Shown here: positions 1-8,358 of the stretch, piece after piece
Layout: each line of letters begins with the position of its first letter
Position numbering within the stretch: the first letter of the stretch is position 1
Origin: Lachnospiraceae bacterium
GTDB lineage: Bacteria; Bacillota_A; Clostridia; Lachnospirales; Lachnospiraceae
Length of the DNA: 12,323 nucleotides
Direction of reading: 5' to 3'
Assembly (NCBI GenBank): GCA_900764695.1
Contig: CAAFOY010000098.1
Location: 1-12,323, forward strand
Made by a program: the position numbers and the translations under genes
Notes under the pieces: generated by a model
The model's database searches: none
Told to the model about the DNA's origin: nothing
The model's input: the letters and a program-made list of their open reading frames with translations, nothing else

Positions 1-264
1 CATTGTATATGAATAAAAATCATAATTTGTAATAAATTTTTCAAATTCTTTTATATTGATTTGTCTCTTATTTTCTAGCTCTAATTCTCCCTCAGAATTT
101 TCGGAAATAACCGGCAATCCTGCTTTTTGCAAGTCATCATTTATTCCCTTAATATCCAGTCGTATGGAGCGTTCCTGAACATTATATTTTTCTTTAAATT
201 CTGATATGTTCAGTTTTTCATTCCAAATTAATTCGTTTAATATTTTATTGCCTCTTCGGTTCAT
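1..264 (-). CDS. HTH transcriptional regulator, BglG/PRD-like, N-terminal part (cut by window edge)
   Basis: I translated this by hand from an ATG at 264-262; 88 codons stay open to the window edge, so the C-terminus is missing. Residues about 5-45 have the layout of an N-terminal winged-helix domain of the HTH_11/BglG type: a first helix with IL and EL pairs, a second with ISEFKEKYNV, and a recognition helix with RSIRLDIKGIN, close to the family pattern RTIRxDIxxIN. Near the cut edge the FYSYTM stretch resembles the linker that precedes PRD or Mga-like domains in LicR/MtlR-type sugar regulators. The start is supported by AGGTGAG at 268-274 and by no in-frame start just upstream. It is co-directional with polC but separated from it by a strong terminator, so it is probably its own transcription unit. 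Target and effector cannot be told from the visible part. A plain DeoR-like or biotin-repressor-like HTH protein is the alternative. Confidence 0.65.
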   Translation of the reverse strand, partial: MNRRGNKILNELIWNEKLNISEFKEKYNVQERSIRLDIKGINDDLQKAGLPVISENSEGELELENKRQINIKEFEKFITNYDFYSYTM

Positions 265-295
265 ATTCTCACCTTTTCCCCTTCGACTTAATTTA

Positions 296-301
296 ATTAT
301 A
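296..301 (-). promoter_or_regulatory. Possible -10 element for the HTH regulator gene
   Basis: A perfect TATAAT on the minus strand would put the RNA start near 289 and leave a leader of about 25 nt before the ATG at 264. No good -35 lies 16-18 bp upstream; TTGGAC is present but 22 bp away. In DNA this AT-rich a TATAAT can occur by chance, and another candidate pair (TAGAAA, 17 bp, GATAAT) lies further upstream. The stretch 265-490 holds no gene that I can support. Confidence 0.28.
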
Positions 302-425
302 ATTTGTTTATTTTTATTTTGAAGTCCAACTTTGCACAGATTTTTTTCATCAAATTGTACTATTTATTATTATTATCCAACATTTTTTTGTATTTTTCTA
401 CCAAATTCTTTTATTTATCGGTGTT

Positions 426-435
426 GAAACGTTTC
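426..435. promoter_or_regulatory. GAAACGTTTC palindrome, possible LacI/CcpA-family operator
   Basis: This is a perfect 10-bp palindrome centred on CG, standing out in otherwise A/T-only DNA between the polC terminator and the HTH regulator gene. LacI-family proteins, including CcpA and RbsR, bind CG-centred palindromes of this form. It does not match the full Bacillus cre consensus: aligned on the central CG it has several mismatches in the outer positions. It lies about 160 bp upstream of the regulator start codon, so control of that gene by a LacI-family protein is inferred only. Confidence 0.35.
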
Positions 436-490
436 TATTTTTTTCATATTATTTCATTATTTATCAACCTGTAAATATTGATTTTTACAC

Positions 491-536
491 AAAAAAAACA
501 TGCAGCTATACAAAAATATTTTTGTATAACTACATG
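491..536 (-). terminator. Intrinsic terminator after polC
   Basis: Two 19-nt arms (499-517 and 518-536) form a long hairpin starting 10 bp after the polC stop. On the minus-strand RNA the two imperfect positions are G-U wobbles, whereas on the plus-strand RNA they are A-C mismatches, so the stem suits the minus direction. The stem is followed by eight Us (491-498) in the minus RNA. It ends the pyrH-to-polC operon. Confidence 0.88.
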
Positions 537-545
537 CTTAATATT

Positions 546-3500
546 TTATAAATCAAATATAGATAACTGATTTCCTTCAGGCATTCCATCAAGCAAACCT
601 AGGTCTGACATTGTTTCCACAACTGTCTTACTTACTTTTGCCCTTTCTCTCAAATCATCTTTTGAAAGGAATTTTCCATCTTTTGCTGCCGCTTCAAGCA
701 TTTCTGCAGCTTTATCTCCCATTCCTTCTATTGCACTAAATGACGGCATTACCTTTCCATCAATAACCTGAAACTCTTTTGCTTTTGCTCTGTAAAGGTC
801 AATTGGTTCAAATTCATATCCTCTTGCATACATTTCCTGTACTACTTTTAAATCCCCAATTGTATCTTCATCTTTTTTACTTGTTTCATTATTCTCTTTC
901 TTACGCATAAGATTGTCCAGATAATACTCGCAACGTTCCTTACCCTGACACATTAGTTCATAGTTAAATGCCTTTGCTCTTATGGCAAAATAAGCTGCAT
1001 AATATGCCTGTGGGTAATAAACTTTATAATATGCAACTCGAAGAGCCATCATAACGTAAGCTGCTGCATGGGCTTTCGGGAACATGTATTTAATCTTTTT
1101 ACATGACCATATATACCAATCAGGCACACCATTATCAATCATAATCTGCTCATTTTCAGGAGTAAGTCCCTTACCTTTTCTTACAGCTTCCATTATCTTA
1201 AAGCTAATACCCGGGTCAATTCCTTTGTCAATAAGATAAGTCATAATATCATCTCGAGTACAAATTGCTGTTGAAATAGTACATTTGCCCTGTGCAATTA
1301 ACTCCTGAGCATTTCCAACCCATACGTCCGTACCATGTGACAATCCCGAACACCTAATCAAATCGGCTATTGTTTTTGGCTTTGCATCAACATACATTTG
1401 AATAACAAAATCTGTTCCCATTTCAGGAAGACCCAGCGTCCCGATAGGACATCCTCTTATCTGTTCAGATGTTACTCCTAATGCTTCTGGGCTTTCAAAT
1501 AAAGACATAAGCTTCGGATCATCAAATGGAATCTCTACAGCATTCGTTCCTGTTAACTTTTCAAGTCTTCTAATCATAGTCGGATCATCGTGTCCGAGAA
1601 TATCAAGTTTAAGCAGGTTAGCATCAATTGCATGATATTCAAAATGAGTTGTAAGCGTATCTGTTGTCATATCGTTTGCAGGCTTTTGAATTGGTGTAAA
1701 TTCATATATTTCCTTATCTCTTGGAACAATAACAATACCACCCGGATGCTGTCCTGTACTCTTTCTTATACCGGTACATCCTCTTGCTATTCTGTCTATT
1801 TCTACATAACGCTTATGTATATCATGCTCTTCAAAATAATTCTTTACATAACCAAATGCTGTTTTATCAGCTACACCTGTAATGGTTCCTGCTCTGAAAG
1901 TATGTCCTTTACCAAACATAACTTCTGTATATGCGTGGGCATTTGCCTGATATTCACCCGAAAAGTTTAAGTCAATATCAGGTTCCTTGTCACCGTTAAA
2001 TCCAAGGAAAGTTTCAAATGGTGTATCAATTCCATCTTTATGAAGCGGTGCCCCACATCTTGGGCATTTTTTATCCGGCAAATCCCAGCCTACACCACCA
2101 TTTAATGAACGTATTTCTTCAGAATCAAATTCCGAATACTGACATTTAAGACAGTAATAATGTGGTTTAAGCGGATTTACTTCCGTAATTCCTGACATAG
2201 TTGCCGCAAATGATGAACCTACGGAACCTCTTGAACCTACCAGATATCCGTCTTCATTTGATTTTAAAACCAAACGTCTTGCCATTATATACATAACCGC
2301 ATAGCCGTTACCAATAATAGAATCCAATTCTTTTTCAAGTCTGTCGTGAACTACTTTTGGTACAGGGTCACCATATATTTCTTTCGCTCTTGCATGACAC
2401 GAATTTCTAAGTTCCTCTTCTGAATTATCAAGCACCGGTGGACATTTATCCGGATGGATTGGTGAAATATCCTCAATCATATCACTAATCTTTGCCGGAT
2501 TTGTTATAACAATTTCTTCCGCTAAATCACTGTCAAGATAACTAAATTCATTAAGCATTTCATCAGTTGTTCTTAAATAAAGCGGTGGCTGTTCATCTGC
2601 ATCTTTAAATCCGTTACCATACTGAATAATTCTTCTGTACATTTCATCTTCAGGATCAAGGAAATGTACGTCACATGTAGCAACCGTAAGTTTTCCGAGT
2701 TTCTTTCCAAGTTCAATTATCTTTTTATTTATATTAATTAAATCTTCATTTGAATTGAGAAGTCTCTTATCATCCTTTTCAGGGTCACCTGTCTTAACCA
2801 TAAACTGGTTATTTCCAAGAGGCTGCACTTCAAAATAATCATAGAAATCAGCTATTCGCATAATTTCCTGCTGACTATGTTCATGTAATATTGCCTGATA
2901 TAATTCTCCTGCTTCACAGGCACTACCAATAATCAATCCTTCTTTATATTTCAAATAGTCACTTTTATGAATTCTTGGTTTACCATTTGCAAATGTATCT
3001 ATATGAGAAATAGATATAAGCCTATACAAATTTACTCTTCCTATATTATTTTGCACTAATATGATTGCATGATGCGCTTTTGCCTTCTTCATTGCATTTT
3101 CAGACATTTTTCCTGCCTCATTGGCCTTATCTAAGTCATGAATATCTTTTTCTTCAAGCAAATCACACATTCTTAAGAATATATGCGCCGTACATTCGGC
3201 ATCATCAACAGCTCTATGATGATTTTCCAGCGAAACTCCCAATGCCTTTGCAACATTATCAAGTTTATATCGTCCAAGCCCTATAATAAGGAATCTGGCC
3301 ATTAATAATGTATCCACAACTGTAAAATCGCATGGTAATCCTAATCTTTTTGCATTTGCTGAAATAAAACTCATATCAAAATCCGCATTATGTGCCACCA
3401 TAATTGCTCCTTCGCAAAATTCAAGGAACTTTGGAAGTACTTCTTCAATTTCAGGTGCATGAATTACCATATTGTCATTAATACCGGTTAACTTTTCAAT

Positions 3501-4973
3501 TCTAAATGGAATAGGCACTTTAGGATTTACAAATGTACTAAATCTATCCACAATCTGTCCATTTTCAACTTTAACGGCACCTATTTCTATTATTTTATCA
3601 AGAGATGGAATAAAACCGGTTGTTTCGATATCAAATACTACATATCTGTCTTTAAGGCTTTGTCCTCTTGGATTTGTTATCATATCCTTCAAATCATCTA
3701 CAAGATATGCTTCAACACCATATATTACTTTAAAGTCAAATTCTTTTCCCTGCTTTTTACACATACTCTTGATATCGCAATATTCATGCCATGCGTCTGG
3801 GAAGCCCTGAACAACACCATGGTCAGTAATTGCAATTGCTTTGTGTCCCCAGTCATAAGCCCTTCTGACAATTTTTCTTACATCACTTACACCGTCCATA
3901 TCGCTCATTTTTGTATGGCAGTGTAATTCAATTCTCTTTTCAACTGCTGTATCATGTCTTATTTCAACAAAATTTGATATAAGCTTCATTCCAAAGATGT
4001 GTCCAACATTTACTTCCTTATCATATGGATCATAAGCTGCTCTACCTTTAATTCTTACAAATTTGCCTTTACCTACACGACTTTTAAAATCTGCCAAAAC
4101 CTCTGTATTATCTAAGAACAATTTAACCATTACACTATCTGTAAAATCAGTTACAGATAAAGAAACAATAATCTTTCCTTTTCTTGTTTCTCTTTCATCC
4201 ATATTAAATATCTGTCCCTTAATAACTACTTCACCTGAGTCATCAAATAATTCTGCAATTTTAGTTTCTTCATCAAATTCGAAATCTCTACCATATACGA
4301 CATCAGGATTATCCGAGCGGGTTGATTTTACAATCTTAGGTCTTTCAGGTGTTTCCTGTGCCTTTTCTTCCTGTTTTTCAGGCTTATTGCTCTTATTTCT
4401 GCTCATTAAGATTTCAACTTCATTTCTAAGTTTCTTTTCTTTCTGTTCTTTAAATTTGTCCTTTTGTGCTTCAACTTTCTTAATTACAACTTTTAGCGGA
4501 ATATTAAAACGAATATTGTAAATATTCTCAATTGTATTTTTTATGACATTCATACGTTCCTCTGTCATAAGATGCGTTTCAAGTTCCATCTCTAAAGCTG
4601 AATCGGACAAGAACTGAAATTGTGCCTTTTTATACATTGTCGCTATCAGCGCACTTTTTTGGGAAAGTTCCGTATAAATACTATCCTTATATATGTCAAA
4701 TAAATTTTTTGGAGTATATTGTTGTGATAAACTGTAATGCTCCATTATCTGAACGGATATTTTCTTTCCCATCTTTAATTGTCTGCATAATTCATTTTCT
4801 ACAGATAAAATAGCAGGCTTATTAATAAGCCTGCTGCTTTCTATATAAATACGCAATTTTGTTCTGTCTCTGTTAGCAGTAATTCTTGTAACTTCAACCT
4901 GTTCAAATATTTCTGTTAATTCACTATTAAGTTTTACATCTGGAAATACTTCAAAAAAAGTTTTTCTTTCCAT
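546..4973 (-). CDS. polC: DNA polymerase III alpha subunit, PolC type
   Basis: This is the replicative polymerase of low-GC Gram-positives, with built-in 3'-5' proofreading; 1475 residues is near the usual 1430-1470. In order: an N-terminal domain with a charged Lys/Glu-rich linker (about 165-220), an OB fold (about 245-335), a PHP domain opening with HCHT at 351-354, and a DEDDh exonuclease inserted in the PHP region (D448, E450, D533, H586, D591). The polymerase core follows, with catalytic Asp pair D999/D1001 in PDIDLNFSG and a third Asp at D1124 in LDILGHDD. A four-cysteine zinc site is C941/C944/C970/C973. The C-terminus QLSIF (1469-1473) fits a beta-clamp-binding motif. All catalytic residues are present. 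The ATG lies 3 nt after the ispG stop, with GGAGTGAG inside the end of ispG as ribosome site, so the two genes are probably translationally coupled. It is the last gene of the operon. Confidence 0.98.
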   Translation of the reverse strand: MERKTFFEVFPDVKLNSELTEIFEQVEVTRITANRDRTKLRIYIESSRLINKPAILSVENELCRQLKMGKKISVQIMEHYSLSQQYTPKNLFDIYKDSIYTELSQKSALIATMYKKAQFQFLSDSALEMELETHLMTEERMNVIKNTIENIYNIRFNIPLKVVIKKVEAQKDKFKEQKEKKLRNEVEILMSRNKSNKPEKQEEKAQETPERPKIVKSTRSDNPDVVYGRDFEFDEETKIAELFDDSGEVVIKGQIFNMDERETRKGKIIVSLSVTDFTDSVMVKLFLDNTEVLADFKSRVGKGKFVRIKGRAAYDPYDKEVNVGHIFGMKLISNFVEIRHDTAVEKRIELHCHTKMSDMDGVSDVRKIVRRAYDWGHKAIAITDHGVVQGFPDAWHEYCDIKSMCKKQGKEFDFKVIYGVEAYLVDDLKDMITNPRGQSLKDRYVVFDIETTGFIPSLDKIIEIGAVKVENGQIVDRFSTFVNPKVPIPFRIEKLTGINDNMVIHAPEIEEVLPKFLEFCEGAIMVAHNADFDMSFISANAKRLGLPCDFTVVDTLLMARFLIIGLGRYKLDNVAKALGVSLENHHRAVDDAECTAHIFLRMCDLLEEKDIHDLDKANEAGKMSENAMKKAKAHHAIILVQNNIGRVNLYRLISISHIDTFANGKPRIHKSDYLKYKEGLIIGSACEAGELYQAILHEHSQQEIMRIADFYDYFEVQPLGNNQFMVKTGDPEKDDKRLLNSNEDLININKKIIELGKKLGKLTVATCDVHFLDPEDEMYRRIIQYGNGFKDADEQPPLYLRTTDEMLNEFSYLDSDLAEEIVITNPAKISDMIEDISPIHPDKCPPVLDNSEEELRNSCHARAKEIYGDPVPKVVHDRLEKELDSIIGNGYAVMYIMARRLVLKSNEDGYLVGSRGSVGSSFAATMSGITEVNPLKPHYYCLKCQYSEFDSEEIRSLNGGVGWDLPDKKCPRCGAPLHKDGIDTPFETFLGFNGDKEPDIDLNFSGEYQANAHAYTEVMFGKGHTFRAGTITGVADKTAFGYVKNYFEEHDIHKRYVEIDRIARGCTGIRKSTGQHPGGIVIVPRDKEIYEFTPIQKPANDMTTDTLTTHFEYHAIDANLLKLDILGHDDPTMIRRLEKLTGTNAVEIPFDDPKLMSLFESPEALGVTSEQIRGCPIGTLGLPEMGTDFVIQMYVDAKPKTIADLIRCSGLSHGTDVWVGNAQELIAQGKCTISTAICTRDDIMTYLIDKGIDPGISFKIMEAVRKGKGLTPENEQIMIDNGVPDWYIWSCKKIKYMFPKAHAAAYVMMALRVAYYKVYYPQAYYAAYFAIRAKAFNYELMCQGKERCEYYLDNLMRKKENNETSKKDEDTIGDLKVVQEMYARGYEFEPIDLYRAKAKEFQVIDGKVMPSFSAIEGMGDKAAEMLEAAAKDGKFLSKDDLRERAKVSKTVVETMSDLGLLDGMPEGNQLSIFDL
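4812..4835. repeat. Perfect 24-bp palindrome inside the 5' part of polC
   Basis: Two 12-nt arms meet without a break, and the core is AGCAGGCTTA-TTAA-TAAGCCTGCT. In the polC mRNA this gives a 10-bp stem with a 4-nt loop, followed by AUUUUAUC. It spans codons 47-54 (S R L I N K P A). It looks like a small terminator or attenuator hairpin about 140 nt into the gene, but the U-run is only four long and it lies in translated sequence. A protein-binding palindrome or chance is also possible. Confidence 0.6.
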
Positions 4974-4976
4974 ATA

Positions 4977-6035
4977 TTACTCACTCCAATTTTTCAATTC
5001 GTATTCTAATGCTTTAAGTAATTCTTCTTCAGGAACCTTTTTAATTATTTCACCTTTTTTCATAAGGATACCGACACCATTTCCGCCTGCTATTCCCAAA
5101 TCTGCTTCTTTAGCTTCTCCCGGTCCGTTTACAACACATCCCATAACAGCTACTTTAATATCAAGATTCTGGTATTTTTCCACTAATTTTTCTACTTTTG
5201 TTGCAAGTCCTATTAAGTCAATCTGTGTTCTTCCACAAGTAGGGCATGAAACTACAGAAATTCCTCCCTGCTTTAATCCTAAAGTCTTTAAAATTAAATT
5301 AGCACTTCTTATCTCTTCAACAGGATCTCCTGTAAGAGAAACTCTTATAGTATCTCCTATTCCCTGACTCAAAATAAGTCCTAATCCAATTGCAGACTTA
5401 ATGTTTCCTGATGTAACTGTTCCTGATTCAGTTATACCAACATGTAATGGATATTTAGTTTTATCAGCAATCAGTTCATGAGCTTTTACACACATTAAAA
5501 CATCTGATGATTTAATGCTTATAACAAGATTATCATAGCCTAAATCTTCTATTATTTTAACTTTATCAAGTGCACTCTCCACAATTCCTTCTGCTGTCAC
5601 TCTTCCATATTTTTCTAATATATGTTTTTCTAATGAGCCGCTGTTAACACCGACACGGATAGGGATATTTCTTTCCTTAGCCACATCTACTACAGCTTTA
5701 ACTCTATCTAAACTCCCTATGTTTCCCGGATTAATTCTTATCTTGTCTGCACCATTTTCCATTGCTGCAATTGCCAGTCTATAATCAAAATGAATATCTG
5801 CAACTAAAGGAATTGATATTTGTTTTTTAATTTTCTTCAAAGCCTTAGCAGCCTCCATTGTTGGAACTGCACATCTTATAATATCGCATCCTGCAACAGT
5901 TAACTCCTTTATCTGCTTTACAGTTGCCTCTACATCTTCTGTTTTAGTATTCGTCATTGACTGAATAAGGATTGGATTTCCTCCTCCAATTACCTTATCA
6001 CCTATTTTTATCACTTTTGTACAATCTCTATACAT
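4977..6035 (-). CDS. ispG: 4-hydroxy-3-methylbut-2-en-1-yl diphosphate synthase (IspG/GcpE)
   Basis: IspG is an iron-sulfur enzyme of the MEP pathway that reductively opens the cyclic intermediate MEcPP to HMBPP in the cytosol. The 352-residue length is normal for the short bacterial form. The N-terminal TIM-barrel half shows IQSMTNT at 24-30, the strand motif LVADIHFDY and the KIRINPGNIG motif at 98-107. The C-terminal half carries the [4Fe-4S] ligands C264 and C267 (SCPTCGR), C300 (MGCVVNGPGE) and E307. TTAGGAG lies 7 nt before the ATG. A 69-nt gap separates it from rseP, and polC begins 3 nt after its stop. It supplies precursors for the undecaprenyl carrier made by UppS in the same cluster. 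The earlier pathway gene dxr, often a near neighbour, is missing here. Confidence 0.97.
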   Translation of the reverse strand: MYRDCTKVIKIGDKVIGGGNPILIQSMTNTKTEDVEATVKQIKELTVAGCDIIRCAVPTMEAAKALKKIKKQISIPLVADIHFDYRLAIAAMENGADKIRINPGNIGSLDRVKAVVDVAKERNIPIRVGVNSGSLEKHILEKYGRVTAEGIVESALDKVKIIEDLGYDNLVISIKSSDVLMCVKAHELIADKTKYPLHVGITESGTVTSGNIKSAIGLGLILSQGIGDTIRVSLTGDPVEEIRSANLILKTLGLKQGGISVVSCPTCGRTQIDLIGLATKVEKLVEKYQNLDIKVAVMGCVVNGPGEAKEADLGIAGGNGVGILMKKGEIIKKVPEEELLKALEYELKNWSE

Positions 6036-6104
6036 ATTCAGACTCCTAATTTTTATTTCAAATAAGATGCATTATACAAATTTATTCACATTACTTACCG
6101 TTAA

Positions 6105-7403
6105 TTACAATAATTTTCTTACATCATTAAAGATTAAGAATACCATTAATACCATCAATAAAGCAAATCCAATAAAATGAACCATTCCTTCCTTATCTCT
6201 TGATACAGGTTTTCCCTTAATAACTTCAATAATGCAAAATACAATTCTTCCTCCATCTAACGCCGGCAAAGGTAAAAGGTTCATAACACCTAAGTTTGCA
6301 CTCAACATTATAGCCATATTGATGAGACTTAAAAGTGCCATGTATGTGCCTTCCGATTTACTTGCTTCATAAGTATCACCAATTGCACTTACAATACCTA
6401 CAGGTCCTGATACTTCATTTGCTGAAACCTTTCCTGTAACGAGCATCTTTAAACTCTTTAATACTGTGTTAATCTGGTATTTTACTTCTACAAAACTATA
6501 TTTTAAAGTTCTTCCAAATGACATTCTCTTTCTTGCAAGATTGTAATCAAAACCTTTTGAATAAACCGTCTGATACTGAGGTGTCATCTCAAGTTCCTTA
6601 GTCTTTCCATTTCTATTAACCGTTATTGTAACTGTATTATCACCAAATGGATTTTCTTCAATATATTTTTGTAACTCATCACCTGATTTAATTTCTGTTC
6701 CATCAACAGCAACCACTACATCTCCCGGCTGAGCTCCTGCTTCATCCATTGCACTGCCGGCTGTTACATTTCCTATAGTCGCCTCTGTATTGCCGGCATT
6801 ATATGACATACCAACCATATATTTCTTTACTTCTTCCGGTTTGTAAGAAATTTTATGTTTTTTCCCGTTTCTTATAAATGTTAGTTTTACACTATCTGAG
6901 CCTAAAGGATTTACAAAATCTTCTAAATACATTTCTCTACCGATACTTACTCCGGCTCCATTATATTTAGTAATTATATCTCCTTTTCTAAGTCCTGCTT
7001 CATAAGCAGGTGATGACTTATCCACTGCCGTTACATAAGATTTATCTGTTCCAATTGCCACTATAACAATAAAAGATAAAACAAATGCAAGAATAAAGTT
7101 AAAGAATGGTCCTGCAAAAACTACTGCCATTCTCGCCCACACGGACTTTGAATTAAATGAACCTTCTACAACTGTATCTTCATCTTCTCCTAACATGGCA
7201 CATGAGCCACCAAATGGAAGACATTTAATTGAATACTTTGTTCCACCTTTTTCAAAACTACAAATTCTTGGTCCCATTCCAATGGAGAATTCATTTACTA
7301 CTATTCCATTTTTCTTTGCTACAATGAAATGTCCAAATTCATGTATTAATACTAATACGCTGAAAATTATTAATGCTATTATAATACTGATAATATTTGA
7401 CAT
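6105..7403 (-). CDS. rseP: Site-2 intramembrane zinc metalloprotease (RseP/RasP family)
   Basis: This membrane protease cuts substrates within their transmembrane segments, typically anti-sigma factors and leftover signal peptides (RasP in Bacillus). The 432 residues begin with a membrane helix that contains the zinc motif HEFGH at 21-25. A second helix runs about 93-117. Two PDZ-like stretches follow (about 121-190 with SPAYEAGLRKGD, and about 205-275 with SAMDEAGAQPGD). The third metal ligand is in NLLPLPALDGG at 375-385 (D383), and a C-terminal helix lies about 408-426. AGGTGG lies about 10 nt before the ATG. The gene follows cdsA after a 125-bp gap that holds a probable promoter; the family's usual neighbour dxr is absent from that gap. 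The true substrate cannot be read from the sequence. Confidence 0.95.
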   Translation of the reverse strand: MSNIISIIIALIIFSVLVLIHEFGHFIVAKKNGIVVNEFSIGMGPRICSFEKGGTKYSIKCLPFGGSCAMLGEDEDTVVEGSFNSKSVWARMAVVFAGPFFNFILAFVLSFIVIVAIGTDKSYVTAVDKSSPAYEAGLRKGDIITKYNGAGVSIGREMYLEDFVNPLGSDSVKLTFIRNGKKHKISYKPEEVKKYMVGMSYNAGNTEATIGNVTAGSAMDEAGAQPGDVVVAVDGTEIKSGDELQKYIEENPFGDNTVTITVNRNGKTKELEMTPQYQTVYSKGFDYNLARKRMSFGRTLKYSFVEVKYQINTVLKSLKMLVTGKVSANEVSGPVGIVSAIGDTYEASKSEGTYMALLSLINMAIMLSANLGVMNLLPLPALDGGRIVFCIIEVIKGKPVSRDKEGMVHFIGFALLMVLMVFLIFNDVRKLL

Positions 7404-7458
7404 ACTGTCATTCCCACCTATTCTACAATTATTTTTATTTTACCTGCACCATAAAATT

Positions 7459-7487
7459 ATCATAAATGATATTTTATCTAATGTATA
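7459..7487 (-). promoter_or_regulatory. Probable sigma-A promoter for rseP-ispG-polC, with palindrome on the -10
   Basis: On the minus strand TATACA (7482-7487) and TATGAT (7459-7464) are separated by exactly 17 bp, which gives two and one mismatches to the sigma-A consensus. The RNA start would be near 7452, about 50 nt before the rseP ATG. A palindrome, TATCAT-AA-ATGATA (7458-7471), covers the -10 and could be an operator. The promoter lies in the gap where dxr would normally be, which would let the last three genes be transcribed apart from the first four. Confidence 0.45.
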
Positions 7488-7528
7488 TGTTGTAATTGTT
7501 AACATTTAAGTTTTTTCTTATTAAAATT

Positions 7529-8356
7529 TTAGAAGAAATTTATTAAGAGCCATACTATAGGTGCAACAAATATTACGCTGTCAAACCTATCCATTATGCC
7601 ACCATGTCCCGGTATAAGTGTACCATAATCCTTAATATCATGATTTCTCTTTATTGCTGATGCAGCTAAATCTCCTGTCATTGCAATAAGACTTCCTGCT
7701 GCACATACGATTGGATATGCTATTCTAGGGTCTAAATATCTCATTTCTATATTATTCTGAAATACTGTTGCATATATAAATCCTAATACAGCTGCTCCAA
7801 GTATTCCACCTACAGCACCTTCTATAGATTTCTTTGGGCTTAACACCGGTGCCATTTTATGCTTTCCAAATGCTACACCAAATACATACGCACATGTATC
7901 ACTTCCCCATGAGCATAAGAATATCAACCATACATTATATGCACCATTATTACCCATTCTTACCAAATAAACAAAAGATAACATAACTGCTACATATATT
8001 GTTCCAAAAATTGCTGCCATTACCTGTTCAGTCTTGCATTTTGGAAATTCAAAAACATAAATAGCCATGCATGCAATAAGTAATGCAACTATTAAAAATG
8101 GAACATATGTCATCATATCAAAACGAAGCATTGCATAATAAATAATTACTGCAATATATGATAATATTCCGGTAGCATATTTTTCAATACCAAACACTCT
8201 GTTCATTTCATATAAACCAATTAAGGAAACAATTCCAACTGTAACAAGTAAAATATCATTTCCTAAAATAATGGTTATAAGTGCAATTATCACCAAAATT
8301 ATTCCGCTAAAAAGTCTTTCATAAAAAGATTTATTCATAAATTTACTGATTACCAT
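7529..8356 (-). CDS. cdsA: Phosphatidate cytidylyltransferase (CDP-diglyceride synthase)
   Basis: CdsA is an integral membrane enzyme that joins CTP and phosphatidic acid to give CDP-diacylglycerol, the branch point for phosphatidylglycerol and related phospholipids. The 275 residues are mostly hydrophobic with about eight membrane segments, normal for the family. The C-terminal family signature is clear at 233-259: SAIKR, then KDYG, then PGHGGIMDRFD, with the acidic residues used for metal and CTP binding. The start is fixed by GAGGAG, which lies inside the last codons of uppS, 8 nt before the ATG. The ATG is only 2 nt past the uppS stop, so the two are very likely translationally coupled. 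A second ATG at codon 7 has no ribosome site of its own. Confidence 0.96.
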   Translation of the reverse strand: MVISKFMNKSFYERLFSGIILVIIALITIILGNDILLVTVGIVSLIGLYEMNRVFGIEKYATGILSYIAVIIYYAMLRFDMMTYVPFLIVALLIACMAIYVFEFPKCKTEQVMAAIFGTIYVAVMLSFVYLVRMGNNGAYNVWLIFLCSWGSDTCAYVFGVAFGKHKMAPVLSPKKSIEGAVGGILGAAVLGFIYATVFQNNIEMRYLDPRIAYPIVCAAGSLIAMTGDLAASAIKRNHDIKDYGTLIPGHGGIMDRFDSVIFVAPIVWLLINFF

Positions 8357-8358
8357 CT

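Noticed and set aside
362..378. Short run of ATT repeats
   Set aside because: It is only about five units long in an A/T-dominated intergenic region, consistent with base composition rather than a functional repeat.
1590..1970. Plus-strand open frame of 126 codons within polC
   Set aside because: It is antisense to the conserved polymerase core. The product is Cys- and Ile-rich with no family look and no ribosome site, so it is a shadow frame.
3817..3824. ACCATGGT palindrome in polC
   Set aside because: It is eight bases, expected by chance, and lies in well-conserved PHP-domain coding sequence.
4063..4521. Plus-strand open frame of 152 codons within polC
   Set aside because: It is Ser/Leu-rich and antisense to the OB-fold and Lys/Glu-rich linker of polC. 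That composition explains the long open frame; there is no independent support.
6071..6076. Perfect TATAAT on the minus strand in the rseP-ispG gap
   Set aside because: It lies at a sensible distance from the ispG ATG, but no -35 like hexamer is found at 16-18 bp and it lacks a TGn extension. In DNA this AT-rich it can be chance.
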